Notes: generated by a model from the letters alone, not told the origin. 64,000 bases of DNA from Levilactobacillus yonginensis (GCF_003946265.1 NZ_RHNO01000011.1:1-64000); one strand, 5' to 3'. Counted from the first letter of the stretch, positions 53,061-62,604 are shown. Made by a program: numbers and translations.

Positions 53061-53933
53061 TTACTTCACTCTCTGGGCAATAGCAAAAGCATAGAACTTA
53101 ACGGTAAGAGGAGTATTATCTTTAGCCTTATTGCCAGTTGTATTTTCGGCAATATTTAGCCCAATTTGATAGTTCTTCAAACGTTTTAGCTTTGCAGTTG
53201 TTAATCCGTAGTCTTTTGCTAGAATACGCTTAACTTTCTTAACTCGGGTAGCAGTTGCGACATTATTGCTCTGCTTTAAATAGGCAGTAACCTTAGGGAA
53301 ATATGTAATATGCTTATAGTTTTTGGTCTTTAGAGAGCTAAATTTAACATCGGGAAGAGACGAATCTTCATCGGACATGGTTTCCGCGAATTTATAAGCA
53401 GCAATATTAGTTAAATCTAAGTTTAACTTCATATTTGGTAATGCTTTGACTAAAGCCTTAGTAATTTTTTGTGATTTAGAGTATTTAATGTAATTGGCAT
53501 AGTCTGCGTTGTTAGAAAACTTTGCTAGTCGAACATAACGGCTTTTGAGCCGATCCATTGCTAATCCTTTGGTCAAATATCCACGCCAAACATAGCCAAG
53601 CGTTCCTTTAGGATGCTTTTTGGTGCCACCAGCATCGACATAATAATAGACGGCTTTTGTATTTCCATGTTTAAGAACCGCAATTGAATTAAGTGTGAAC
53701 GTCGTGTTGGGACGATCGGTCAAATATCCGTATCGTTTAGTGTGCTTCTTATTCCAAAGAGCAACCCGTTTATTGGGGTGCTTTGCCCGATAAGAAGTTG
53801 CTGGCACGTTGTACCACTTCTCTGAAACTACTGTGTACTTTGTTGCAGCTTGAGCCGATGGGGAAGATATGAGACATAATGCAATGCCAAGTGTTACGCC
53901 CAAAACAATACCTAGTCCATTTCTTAATTTCAT
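53061..53933 (-). CDS. Secreted protein paralogous to 46485 (WN-HTK/GYVW type)
   Basis: 290 aa. Signal peptide (KLRNGLGIVLGVTLGIALCL) with cleavage near AQA (about residue 28). The first part repeats the motif order of the protein at 46485: WNKKHTKRYGYLTDRPNTTF, YYYVDAGGTKKH, GYVWRGYLTKGL. The remaining 170 residues are Lys/Asn-rich and differ from the paralogue. The gene is AT-richer than its neighbours, with many AAA and TTA codons, which hints at acquisition. ATG 53933 is 8 nt after GAGGAG; a GTG 9 nt upstream is too close to it. Confidence 0.78.
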   Translation of the reverse strand: MKLRNGLGIVLGVTLGIALCLISSPSAQAATKYTVVSEKWYNVPATSYRAKHPNKRVALWNKKHTKRYGYLTDRPNTTFTLNSIAVLKHGNTKAVYYYVDAGGTKKHPKGTLGYVWRGYLTKGLAMDRLKSRYVRLAKFSNNADYANYIKYSKSQKITKALVKALPNMKLNLDLTNIAAYKFAETMSDEDSSLPDVKFSSLKTKNYKHITYFPKVTAYLKQSNNVATATRVKKVKRILAKDYGLTTAKLKRLKNYQIGLNIAENTTGNKAKDNTPLTVKFYAFAIAQRVK

Positions 53934-54132
53934 AGCATTCACTCCTCTTACTTGAGTCTACCATGAATTGGAGATGGATTAAAACAATGCTCGATGGCTA
54001 AGACAGGCCGTTCAGTTCCGTAAAATAGGCTATATCAAGGGATTAGGCGGTAAAATTCTAGGATTCATATCCAAGATAGCGGTCTTCTCACCACTTTTAA
54101 GGTGGATTGTTTTTTCGGTAGGGAACTTGATT
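53934..54132. other. AT-rich intergenic, no gene
   Basis: A small CCAC/GTGG hairpin with T6 at about 54091-54116 could terminate something on the plus strand. Nothing else recognised. Confidence 0.4.
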
Positions 54133-54369
54133 TCACACTTTCCTTTCAACGTCGTTTAAACGATTATTTTTAAAGAAAGTCTCAAACGGTCTTGGGTAAA
54201 TAACAGTAGATTCAAAATAAACAACTGGATTAGTCGTTAGATTGCAAGGCTTTAAAACCGGTAATCGTATGGGCAAAGGTGAAATTATAAAGATGCTTCT
54301 TTTGGTGGTAGATAGCCCAACTGCTTTTCCCATTGAGACATCAATACCAATAACATCAGGTTGTTCCAA
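54133..54369 (-). pseudogene. Truncated IS110-family transposase fragment
   Basis: 78 codons. The start VIGIDVSMGKAVG matches the first DEDD motif region of IS110-type transposases and NPVVYFESTVIYPRPFETFFKNN matches the second (ExTGxYxxxL...F), but the usual G after EST is V, the linker between them is short and garbled, and the frame stops at about 75 residues where the full protein has about 350-400. No further transposase sequence or terminal repeats were seen. A remnant, probably not functional. Confidence 0.7.
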
Positions 54370-54493
54370 AACTAACGTTTCCTAAAACGGAACTATGCTA
54401 AGATTAACTCCGGCTATCTTCATTTCCTAACCACGGTTCCGAAGACCCCCATATTTAAACCTGAATTGCAGTAGGATTTTTTCAAAAGCGGGG

Positions 54494-54522
54494 TTGACAG
54501 CCTCTATAAATTTCGCTATTCT
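54494..54522 (+). promoter_or_regulatory. Promoter of the YxeA-family gene
   Basis: TTGACA, 17 nt, TATTCT. Confidence 0.8.
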
Positions 54523-54571
54523 GTGGTAACTACTTAATTACTATAGTAATTAACCAATGCAGGAGGATATT

Positions 54572-54976
54572 ATGAAAATTTGGGGGAAATTTGGTTTATT
54601 TATCATTGGACTCGCGGCCGTTGCTGGGGTAGGCGCAATTTTATTGCCAGCCTTGACCAAAAATAGACATTCGGAATTGGCAATGGCTATCGATAATGTG
54701 AACCCGTTAGTGAAGAATGAAACGGTTTATGCGTCGACATCTGCTAAGCCGGTACGCCAGTTTATTGGTGGGGGTGGTGAGAAGGAATATACGTACCAGC
54801 TGGTAACTTACAATCAGCAAGGAAAATCGCGGACGTTGACCTTTGATTCTCAGTGGCGGTTGAAACCACAGCGCTTTTTGAAAATTGAAACAAAGGGACA
54901 AAATGTGGAGTCTTGGTCTGAAGCGAAAAAAGAGTCAGTCCCCAGCGGAGTTCGGCAGAATTTGATGATGTCGTAA
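54572..54976 (+). CDS. YxeA-family (DUF1093) secreted/membrane protein
   Basis: 134 aa. One N-terminal hydrophobic segment (LFIIGLAAVAGVGAILLP, about 7-24) and an extracellular beta-rich domain typical of DUF1093: NPLVKNETVYAST...EYTYQLVTYNQQGKSRTLTF...LKIETKGQNVESW. Function unknown; relatives often come in tandem or near bacteriocin genes, but here it stands alone. ATG 54572 follows GCAGGAGGAT; three upstream codons are rejected. Confidence 0.82.
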   Translation: MKIWGKFGLFIIGLAAVAGVGAILLPALTKNRHSELAMAIDNVNPLVKNETVYASTSAKPVRQFIGGGGEKEYTYQLVTYNQQGKSRTLTFDSQWRLKPQRFLKIETKGQNVESWSEAKKESVPSGVRQNLMMS

Positions 54977-55374
54977 GCAAGTTCCCCTTAGATGGGGTGA
55001 CTAAATACCTAATTTACACTTTCTGTATCTAACAACATCGGAGCGTTTTGTAATATGGTCAAGTGTTGACATGACTTGTGACGATTACGCTAGGGTAGCA
55101 ATTGATTGACAACTATCTGAATTTCCAGAAGAGGTCTAGATGGATAGCTGAAGGGTGAAAGTAAGCCTCTTGTAATAGGCAATCATAATGAATATTGTCC
55201 TGATTTCACGATGACTAACCATTTTGGCAAATTTGGCGGTAGTTCGGCAGACTGCGGTCGTCGATGGTCGTCGATTCTTAGCTGTTAAGTTGATGCTTGT
55301 ATTAATCAATAAGCCAAGTAATGCGGTTTGCCAATTGGCCAGCCAATCACGCTTCTTTTTAAAAAGGTTACACA
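54977..55374. other. Intergenic region, no supported gene
   Basis: Open frames exist on both strands (e.g. 55136-55375 minus) but none has a ribosome site. No transposase motifs or tRNA seen. Confidence 0.45.
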
Positions 55375-55414
55375 AAAACCGCCATCCCAGGACTAATCTG
55401 GAATGGCGGTTTTA
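55375..55414 (-). terminator. yidC terminator
   Basis: AAAACCGCCATCCCAG / CTGGAATGGCGGTTTT; read from the minus strand it closes yidC. Confidence 0.92.
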
Positions 55415-55435
55415 AGCTGCGTTAGTCAGAATTGC

Positions 55436-56350
55436 TTAATGGTGATGCTGTTGTTTGCCAGCATTCCGATTGCGATTCTTGGTACTCGTTTGTTTGGCAG
55501 CGAGGGCCTTCTTTTCGGGCTCAGCTGGCTTAGCAACAACGGGTTCAACTACTGGTGCGGGATTTTCCTTCATCTTGGCTTGGATTTCTTTACGAATCCG
55601 TGGTCGGTAGAAGTTGATGATCAACGTTTGGATGCAGGCAAATAACCCACCGACGAAGAAGTATAAGCCTAACCCGGCCGGTGAACTCATCGTGAAGAAC
55701 AGAATCATCACGGGTGAGAGCAACAAGGTCATACGCATTTGTTTTTTCTGATCGTCAGGCATCCCCAACATGGATAGGTACCCTTGTAACAGGTAAGAGG
55801 CGAAGGAGAGAATTGCCAGAATCCAACTTGACTTCCCTAAGGGGATGTTCATGAAGACGGAACTCGATAACTCTGGTGAGTACCGAATGGCGGCGTACAG
55901 TGCAGCAAAGATCGGCATTTGAATCAACAATGGCAAACAGCCGATTCCACCGGTCATACTGATACCGTTATTCCGGTAGAGAGCCATCATGGCTTGACTG
56001 GCAGCCTGTTGTTCTTCGGGTGTCTTTGCAGCCTTCTGTTGTTTTTGCAAGGCCGTCATTTGCGGTCGAACCATGGAAATCTTTTCCTGTTGAACCGTGG
56101 CGCCACGCATTTGCTTGACCATGATTGGCAAGAGCACCATCCGTACGATAACGGTTAGGGCGATAATGGCCCAACCATAACTACCGCCGAAGATGTTGGC
56201 AAACCAGTTCATGACGTGTTGTCCAGGAACGGCTAAATAATCGTACACGAACCCGTAAGGTTTACCGTTTTTGGTCTGCACACAGCCGCTTAGCAGAAGT
56301 GCGAGTCCGGCCAGCGAACCGAGCGCTGTGACTTTCTTGGATATTTTCAT
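55436..56350 (-). CDS. yidC: Membrane protein insertase YidC (YidC2/OxaA lipoprotein form)
   Basis: 304 aa. Lipobox LLLSGC near residues 18-23, five membrane segments, the conserved hydrophilic-groove Arg in VIVRMVLLP, and a positively charged, His-ending tail (RNRNAGKQQHHH) that can bind ribosomes. Inserts membrane proteins with or without Sec. A second YidC usually sits next to rnpA near the origin; this one is apart and follows acyP on the same strand (225 nt gap). Confidence 0.93.
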   Translation of the reverse strand: MKISKKVTALGSLAGLALLLSGCVQTKNGKPYGFVYDYLAVPGQHVMNWFANIFGGSYGWAIIALTVIVRMVLLPIMVKQMRGATVQQEKISMVRPQMTALQKQQKAAKTPEEQQAASQAMMALYRNNGISMTGGIGCLPLLIQMPIFAALYAAIRYSPELSSSVFMNIPLGKSSWILAILSFASYLLQGYLSMLGMPDDQKKQMRMTLLLSPVMILFFTMSSPAGLGLYFFVGGLFACIQTLIINFYRPRIRKEIQAKMKENPAPVVEPVVAKPAEPEKKALAAKQTSTKNRNRNAGKQQHHH

Positions 56351-56575
56351 TTTATGTTTTGAACCCCTTTATAATTGCTGTGTAGAGCGTGAACGCTCCC
56401 GACGACGAAAACGCCGTCAACATCAAACATCTTACTTGATTTAGAGGCCTTTTTCAAATAATAACCAAAAGTTATCCATAAAATAATATTCACGGTGGTG
56501 AGTGCTCTTAAGCATATAGTTGAATCAGTCCATGAAATTGGACTCATTGGTGCAGATAACGTTATTTAGCATCGG

Positions 56576-56848
56576 CTAAGCAATGATCTGAAAACCGTTA
56601 AAGTGGTGTAGGGGGAGGTCCGTTACGTCGATGGCTTGAACGGAAATCCAGGGAGCTAGGCCATGATTGAGCTGGGTTTGAAAGTCAACGAGTTGGTGTG
56701 AGTCGCCGGTGGCCAATACTTCGACCTGACCGTTGCTACAATTTCTGACGGTGCCGGTGACACCTAGTTGCTGGGCTACCTTGGCTGCTGACCACCGAAA
56801 ACCGACGCCCTGAACCAGACCACTAATAATGAGTTTTTGGGTTTGCAC
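56576..56848 (-). CDS. acyP: Acylphosphatase
   Basis: 90 aa. The acylphosphatase signature GLVQGVGFRWSA (with the phosphate-binding loop and catalytic Arg) and the catalytic Asn in VRNCSNGQVEV. Hydrolyses acyl phosphates such as acetyl phosphate. GTG start, 11 nt after AAGGAGG. Divergent from ysgA. Confidence 0.93.
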   Translation of the reverse strand: MQTQKLIISGLVQGVGFRWSAAKVAQQLGVTGTVRNCSNGQVEVLATGDSHQLVDFQTQLNHGLAPWISVQAIDVTDLPLHHFNGFQIIA

Positions 56849-56964
56849 AGTGTTGATTGCCTCCTTCTAAGCGTGATTTCTTTCTTAATCATACCGCGTA
56901 ACGCCCTAGAGCAACTAGCAATATGGTAAACTTAGGAAAACAAATTGGATGGGAGTAAGCGACC

Positions 56965-57735
56965 GTGAGAGAAAAGATAACGTCAGGGCAAAATAAGCGC
57001 GTCAAGCAGTGGCGGGCTTTGACTAGTAAAAAGGGACGGAAAGCAACTCAAACCTACCTATTAGAAAGTTGGCATTTGGTTCAGGAGGCAATCAAGGCTC
57101 AGCAACCACTGACTGCCATCTTGGGAACGGCTGAGCAGTTGGACCGGCACGCTGCTGAGCTACCGGATAACGTCGATATTTTCGAACTGACTGAAAGTAT
57201 TGCCAATACAATCGGGGATACTGGTACCCCCCAAGGAATTTTTGCAACTGCGCCGTTAACACGCGATGAAGACGTTGATCCAGCTGTGGCGACTGGTGTC
57301 TGGCTCTTCCTCGACTACGTACAAGATCCCGGTAACATTGGGACCATGGTGCGGACGGCAGATGCGGCGGGTCTGGCCGGGGTAGTCTTTGGCAAGGGAA
57401 CGGCGAGTCACTACCTGCCTAAAGTTCTGCGATCCATGCAAGGGAGTCAGTTTCACATCCAAGTGGTGGAAGCCGACCTGCATGACTGGATCAGTGCCTT
57501 CACGAGTCGGCACTTACCCGTCTATGGAACGAATCTAGATCCACAGGCGAAAGATTACCGGGATGTGCCCGCTCTCAGTGCAGGTGCTATCATCATGGGT
57601 AACGAGGGTAATGGAATGGCGCCCGACCTCCAGCAGATGACGACTAGAAACCTGTATATTCCCATCAAGGGTCAGGCAGAATCACTGAACGTGGCGATTG
57701 CTGCGGGAGTCGTGATGTTTCGGCTAGTGGGCTGA
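56965..57735 (+). CDS. ysgA: SPOUT RNA 2'-O-methyltransferase YsgA (TrmH/RlmB type)
   Basis: 256 aa. N-terminal substrate-binding domain (about 1-90) and a C-terminal SpoU knot: LDYVQDPGNIGTMVRTADAAG (motif 1), MGNEGNGM (motif 2) and IPIKGQAESLNVAIAAGVVMF (motif 3). Target nucleotide unknown. GTG start after GGGAGT. Located upstream of pheST as in Bacillus. Confidence 0.92.
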   Translation: MREKITSGQNKRVKQWRALTSKKGRKATQTYLLESWHLVQEAIKAQQPLTAILGTAEQLDRHAAELPDNVDIFELTESIANTIGDTGTPQGIFATAPLTRDEDVDPAVATGVWLFLDYVQDPGNIGTMVRTADAAGLAGVVFGKGTASHYLPKVLRSMQGSQFHIQVVEADLHDWISAFTSRHLPVYGTNLDPQAKDYRDVPALSAGAIIMGNEGNGMAPDLQQMTTRNLYIPIKGQAESLNVAIAAGVVMFRLVG

Positions 57736-57858
57736 TGGTTAAGAAACGGTAAACCCGCTCAAAAATGAAGCGTAATGGTTGCAATTTAGCCAAAAGCAAG
57801 TAAGATATAGGGTTAAGAAGACTGAAAATCATAATTTCAAATGAAAAGGAAGCATTCT

Positions 57859-58356
57859 ATGACCAAACTTACTTGGCGCGATGACCCCGAGTACCTTGCT
57901 TTAGTTTCTGACTTGTTGGCACAGGAGCCGGTTCAACGCCTGGCGAATTATACCCAGCATCACCACTCTAACCGATTAGACCACTCTATTTCGGTTTCCT
58001 ACAATAGCTATTTGATTGCAAAGAAACTTGGTTTGAATACCCGGGCCACTGCGCGGGGTGGGTTGTTACATGACTTGTTTTATTATGATTGGCGCACGAC
58101 GAAGTTCAATCTGGGCTCGCACGCATTCATCCATCCACGAGTTTCCCTCCGGAACGCTGAGAAGCTGACGGACCTGAGCCCAATGGAAAAAGATATTATT
58201 CTGAAGCATATGTGGGGTGCCACCCTCGCTATGCCTAAATACCGGGAGAGTGTCATTGTTTCTTTGGTGGATGACTATGAAGCTGTTCATGAATTCTGTG
58301 GACCAGCCCGTAAGCGTGTTGAAGCTCTGATGGACAAGGTTACGCCTAACGCCTAG
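57859..58356 (+). CDS. HD-domain phosphohydrolase
   Basis: 165 aa HD-superfamily protein: NRLDHSISVSYNS, GLLHDLFYYDW (HD pair) and FIHPRVSLRNAEK supply the metal ligands. Similar small HD proteins occur widely in lactobacilli without an assigned substrate. ATG 57859 follows AAAAGGAAG; the ATG 18 nt upstream has no ribosome site. The hxlR-type gene follows at 30 nt. Confidence 0.82.
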   Translation: MTKLTWRDDPEYLALVSDLLAQEPVQRLANYTQHHHSNRLDHSISVSYNSYLIAKKLGLNTRATARGGLLHDLFYYDWRTTKFNLGSHAFIHPRVSLRNAEKLTDLSPMEKDIILKHMWGATLAMPKYRESVIVSLVDDYEAVHEFCGPARKRVEALMDKVTPNA

Positions 58357-58385
58357 TTTCAGTGAAACCTGGATGGGAGGCAACG

Positions 58386-58760
58386 ATGAAGATGCAAACA
58401 ATGTCACCAAAGGTGCCTGACGAATCCACTGTGGATTTCACACTTTGTCCACGATTCGAACAGACTTTTTCTTTTTTGGGTAAGAAGTGGAATGGCTTAA
58501 TTATTGATGTTCTGCTTCAAGAAGGTCCACAACGATTCCGTGATTTAGCGCGGAAGATTCCGCGTTGCAGCGATCGGGTCCTGGTTGAGCGTTTAAAGGA
58601 ATTGGAAGTTAATGGCGTGATTGTTCGCCGGACCTTTCCAGACAACGCGTTGATCGAATACGAATTAACCCAAAAGGGGCAAGAGTTCAAAGATATCATG
58701 TTGGCCGTTCACGCTTGGTCAGATAAGTGGTATTGCCCAACGGAAACCAACCAGAAGTAG
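58386..58760 (+). CDS. HxlR-family transcriptional regulator
   Basis: 124 aa. MarR-like winged helix of the HxlR family: FSFLGKKWNGLIIDVLLQEGPQRFRDL, IPRCSDRVLVERLKELEVNGVIVRR and YELTQKGQEF. One Cys (CPRFEQ) precedes helix 1, as in redox-sensing members such as YodB. Target unknown. ATG 58386 is 5 nt after GGGAGG. The Phe T-box promoter begins immediately after its stop codon. Confidence 0.9.
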   Translation: MKMQTMSPKVPDESTVDFTLCPRFEQTFSFLGKKWNGLIIDVLLQEGPQRFRDLARKIPRCSDRVLVERLKELEVNGVIVRRTFPDNALIEYELTQKGQEFKDIMLAVHAWSDKWYCPTETNQK

Positions 58761-58789
58761 TTGACAGTTTTCAGAAAATCCGCTAGGCT
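58761..58789 (+). promoter_or_regulatory. Promoter of the pheST T-box
   Basis: TTGACA directly after the hxlR stop, 17-nt spacer, TAGGCT. Confidence 0.65.
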
Positions 58790-58792
58790 AAG

Positions 58793-59056
58793 AGAACGTA
58801 ATAGTTAAAAACGATGATAGAAAAGCAGTAGCCGGTATCGTTTGTCAGGAAGAGTTTGCCTAGACTGTAAGCAAACTTCAGACGGGTTGGTGAATTCAGT
58901 TCTTGAGTTGCCATCGGGATTCGTGGAAACACGATGAATGATCGACCGGTAAGTGACCGTTATCACGACTGAGTGTGGTCAAAGTCTTGGACTTTGGCTG
59001 AAATCAGGGTGGTACCGCGAAGCTTCGTCCCTAGTTAAGGGGCGGAGCTTTTTTGT
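58793..59056 (+). promoter_or_regulatory. T-box riboswitch, Phe specifier TTC
   Basis: GGGTGGTACCGCG at 59007-59019 is the antiterminator motif; GCAGTAG is the loop E segment; GAATTCAGTTCT presents TTC (58895-58897) followed by A and the TTCT that closes stem I with AGAA. Matches tRNA-Phe(GAA) at 1069-1141. Terminator: AAGCTTCGTCCC / GGGGCGGAGCTT plus T6 (59019-59056). Confidence 0.93.
59019..59056 (+). terminator. pheS T-box terminator
   Basis: AAGCTTCGTCCC / GGGGCGGAGCTT followed by six T; overlaps the T-box antiterminator. Confidence 0.9.
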
Positions 59057-59139
59057 TTGCCCAGAACGCGACTGAATCTTTGCTACCAGTGTCGTAAAAC
59101 TATGATTAGAAGCAGAACATTAAAAATGGAGGATGTTGT

Positions 59140-60186
59140 ATGTCGTTAAAAGATAAATTAAGCGAACTGCACCAACGCGGTTTGGCTGAAATTCAGAAAT
59201 CAAGCGACCTCAAGGACGTGAACCAAGTCCGGGTATCGTTGTTAGGTAAAAAGGGTCCCATCACGGAAGTTTTGCGGGGCATGCGGGACTTAGACGCCGA
59301 AGAACGGCCCAAGGTTGGTGCCTTTGCCAATGAAATTCGTGATGATTTAACGGCAGCTTTGACCAAGCGTCGTGAAGAATTGGAAAATGCCGTTTTGAAC
59401 GCCCGATTGGCGAATGAAAAAATCGATGTAACGTTGCCTGGGACACCAGTAGCCAAGGGTGAACCACACGTGATTCAACAAATTATCGATCAAATCGAAG
59501 ACCTCTTCTTGGGAATGGGTTACCAGGTTTTGAGTGGACCTGAAGTTGAAGAAGATAAGTACAACTTTGAAATGATGAATTTGCCCAAGAATCACCCAGC
59601 TCGGGATATGCAGGATACGTTCTACATTACGAAGGAAATCTTGATGCGGACACAGACATCACCAATGCAAGCACGGACACTGGAAAAGCACGATTTTAGT
59701 CAAGGGCCGTTGAAGATGATCTCGCCTGGAGTTGTTTACCGTCGCGATACCGATGACCCAACCCACTCCCACCAATTTCATCAGGTGGAAGGGCTGGTTA
59801 TCGACAAGCACGTCACCATGGCTGACCTGAAGGGGACCCTTCAAGTTCTGGCTCACGAATTGTTTGGGGATAAGTTTGACGTTCGCTTGCGGCCAAGCTA
59901 CTTCCCATTTACTGAACCTTCCGTTGAAGCTGACATTACCTGCTTTAACTGTGGTGGTAAGGGCTGCGGTGTTTGCAAGAATACCGGTTGGATCGAAGTT
60001 CTCGGTGCCGGCATGGTTCACCCGAACGTCTTGAAGATGGCCGGTGTGGATCCTGATGTTTACGGTGGGTTTGCCTTCGGTGTGGGCCCAGACCGGTTCG
60101 CTATGTTGAAGTATGGGGTCGATGACATCCGGAACTTCTACTTAAATGATGTTCGCTTCCTTACGCAATTCACGAAGAAAGGATAA
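59140..60186 (+). CDS. pheS: Phenylalanyl-tRNA synthetase alpha subunit
   Basis: 348 aa, full length. N-terminal coiled coil (1 to about 85), then class II core: [22 protein letters not shown], the motif 2 loop [23 protein letters not shown] and the motif 3 [22 protein letters not shown]. Catalytic subunit of the (alpha-beta)2 enzyme with PheT. ATG follows GGAGG by 7 nt; pheT is 9 nt downstream. Confidence 0.98.
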   Translation: MSLKDKLSELHQRGLAEIQKSSDLKDVNQVRVSLLGKKGPITEVLRGMRDLDAEERPKVGAFANEIRDDLTAALTKRREELENAVLNARLANEKIDVTLPGTPVAKGEPHVIQQIIDQIEDLFLGMGYQVLSGPEVEEDKYNFEMMNLPKNHPARDMQDTFYITKEILMRTQTSPMQARTLEKHDFSQGPLKMISPGVVYRRDTDDPTHSHQFHQVEGLVIDKHVTMADLKGTLQVLAHELFGDKFDVRLRPSYFPFTEPSVEADITCFNCGGKGCGVCKNTGWIEVLGAGMVHPNVLKMAGVDPDVYGGFAFGVGPDRFAMLKYGVDDIRNFYLNDVRFLTQFTKKG

Positions 60187-60195
60187 CCGCCAACC

Positions 60196-62604
60196 ATGAA
60201 GATTTCATACAATTGGATTAAAGAATATCTAGATTTAAACGTATCACCCGCTGATTTGGCGGAAAAAATCGAACGGACTTCCGTTGAAGTTGATGACGTC
60301 GTTAAGCCTAGTGACGGTTTAAAGAAAATCGTTGTTGGCCACGTCTTGTCGATTGAAATGCATCCAGATTCAGACCACTTGCACATTTGTCAAGTAGACG
60401 TAGGCGAAGACGAACCCTTACAAATTGTGTGTGGCGCGCCTAATATTGATAAGGGTCAAAGGGTTATTGTTGCTTTGCCTGGTTCCCGCATTGCCGGCAA
60501 CGTTAAAATCAAGAAGTCTAAGATGCGCGGTGTTCCTTCCGCCGGTATGATCTGTGCTCTACAAGAAATTGGTTTTTCAGATGATGTGGTTCCTAAGGAA
60601 TACGCCGATGGAATCTATGTTTTACCAGCCGATGCCACGCCGGGTGACGATGTGTACGATTACCTGGGGATGAACGACAGCCTGATCGACTTGGATGTGA
60701 CACCTAACCGGGGTGACATGCTGAGCTTGAACGGAACGTTGCATGATTTGGCAGCCATCTACGACCGACCAGTTACCCTTGATCAAGTTGATTTGAAGGA
60801 AGCCGGTCACGCCATCGAAGGTCAATTGGCTGTTCACGTAGATGCTGATTTAGCCCCTCAATACCGGATGCGGTTAGTCAAGCAGGTTAAGCTGGCTCCA
60901 AGTCCAATGTGGTTACAGGTTCGTTTGTGGAACGCTGGTTACCGGCCAATCAACAACGTGGTCGATATCACGAACTACATTATGCTGAAATATGGTCAAC
61001 CTTTGCACGCTTTTGACTACGACAAGTTTGCTGGCCAAGACGTTTACGTCCGGACGGCTAAAGCTGGCGAAAAGCTGACGACCTTGGATGAAGGCGAACA
61101 CGACTTAGACCCACAAGATATCGTCATTGCCGACGACAAAGCCCCAATCGCGTTGGCTGGTGTGATGGGTGGATTAAGCACGGCTATTTCCGATGAGACC
61201 GTTACGGTGGCCATTGAATCTGCCGTTTTTGAACATGATCACATCCGGAAGGCGGCCCAACGGCATCACTTACACACGGATGCTTCTCAACGGTTCGAAC
61301 GTGGTGTCAACCAAGCAGGGGTGCAAGAAGCCTTAGACGCTGCTGCGCAAATGATGAACGAACTGGCCGCGGGTGAAGTGCAACTGGGTTCCGTTGTGGG
61401 TTCAGCAAACATTCCTGATCCAGCGGTCATTACGATTACGTTAGGCCACATCAATGCCGTCTTGGGAACTGACCTTGACCTCACTAAAGTTACCCATATC
61501 CTGGAAAGCTTAGGCTTTGACGTCGCTAGCGAAGGCGAAACGCTTACGGTGACGGTGCCGGTTCGGCGGAACGACATTCACATTCCGGCTGATTTATTGG
61601 AAGAAATTTCCCGGATCTACGGTTACGATGAGTTACCAACGACGTTACCCACTGGGCGGATGACGATGGGGACGTTGACTTCCGCACAAAAATTGATGCG
61701 AGCAACGCGGCACTCACTGGAAGGTTTGGGCTTGAACCAAGCGATTTCTTACGCATTGACGACGGAAGATAAGGCCAAGATGTTCTTGATGCAAGACAGT
61801 GAAACGACCCAATTGGCTTGGCCAATGAGTGTTGATCACGCGGTTTTGCGGATGAACGTTGTCACGGGGCTCTTAGACGATATTGCCTACAATTCTGCTC
61901 GTAAAGTGAAGGATGTGGCTTTGTACGAACAAGGCCGGGTCTTCTATCGTGAGGATGGTACTGACCGTCCAAACGAACAGGAACACATTGCTGGTGCAAT
62001 CACCGGGACGCTGATGCCTGCTGGTTGGAACCAACCTGCCCAAGAAGTTGATTTCTATCAAATCAAGGGGATCGTTGAAGCTTATCTGAAGGACATGGCC
62101 GTTAACGGGGATGTCACTTACGAAGCCAATACCGATATGCCTGAAATGCATCCAGGTCGAACCGCAGATATCTTAGTTCACGGTCACCGGATCGGTTTCA
62201 TGGGTCAAGTTCACCCTACGATTGCTAAGCAATTTAAGATTGGTGCCACTTACGTCTTTGAACTCAACTTGCAGGCAATCATCGATATGCCTAAGCAGGA
62301 AAACCAATACGACGTGATTTCACGTTACCCAGCGATTACGCGGGACATTGCCATGCTGGTAGCCGATGACGTGACGAACGAACAAATCGTGGCCTTGATT
62401 GAAAAGCGGGGCGGAGCATTCCTGCAGTCCGTCAAGCTGTTTGACGTTTACGATGGTGTCAAGGTCCCTAAGGGGAAGAAGTCATTGGCTTACACCCTGA
62501 CTTACCAAGACAAGAATGAAACGTTGGTCGATGACGCCGTTACGCAAGCCTTCGAAAAGGTTGAGAAACGCTTGCAAGATGACTTAGGTGCTGAAATTCG
62601 TTAA
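60196..62604 (+). CDS. pheT: Phenylalanyl-tRNA synthetase beta subunit
   Basis: 802 aa. N-terminal tRNA-binding OB domain (about 40-150; MHPDSDHLHICQVDVG), B3/4 editing domain, B5 (about 400-475), degenerate class II core and C-terminal anticodon-binding FDX-ACB domain (RYPAITRDIAMLV). Works with PheS. ATG after AAAGGAT. Shares the OB fold with YtpR (21040). Confidence 0.98.
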   Translation: MKISYNWIKEYLDLNVSPADLAEKIERTSVEVDDVVKPSDGLKKIVVGHVLSIEMHPDSDHLHICQVDVGEDEPLQIVCGAPNIDKGQRVIVALPGSRIAGNVKIKKSKMRGVPSAGMICALQEIGFSDDVVPKEYADGIYVLPADATPGDDVYDYLGMNDSLIDLDVTPNRGDMLSLNGTLHDLAAIYDRPVTLDQVDLKEAGHAIEGQLAVHVDADLAPQYRMRLVKQVKLAPSPMWLQVRLWNAGYRPINNVVDITNYIMLKYGQPLHAFDYDKFAGQDVYVRTAKAGEKLTTLDEGEHDLDPQDIVIADDKAPIALAGVMGGLSTAISDETVTVAIESAVFEHDHIRKAAQRHHLHTDASQRFERGVNQAGVQEALDAAAQMMNELAAGEVQLGSVVGSANIPDPAVITITLGHINAVLGTDLDLTKVTHILESLGFDVASEGETLTVTVPVRRNDIHIPADLLEEISRIYGYDELPTTLPTGRMTMGTLTSAQKLMRATRHSLEGLGLNQAISYALTTEDKAKMFLMQDSETTQLAWPMSVDHAVLRMNVVTGLLDDIAYNSARKVKDVALYEQGRVFYREDGTDRPNEQEHIAGAITGTLMPAGWNQPAQEVDFYQIKGIVEAYLKDMAVNGDVTYEANTDMPEMHPGRTADILVHGHRIGFMGQVHPTIAKQFKIGATYVFELNLQAIIDMPKQENQYDVISRYPAITRDIAMLVADDVTNEQIVALIEKRGGAFLQSVKLFDVYDGVKVPKGKKSLAYTLTYQDKNETLVDDAVTQAFEKVEKRLQDDLGAEIR

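Noticed and set aside
55136-55415. Overlapping frames on both strands between the YxeA gene and yidC
   Set aside because: They overlap the yidC terminator, lack ribosome sites and show no family; a decayed transposase was considered but no catalytic motif is visible.
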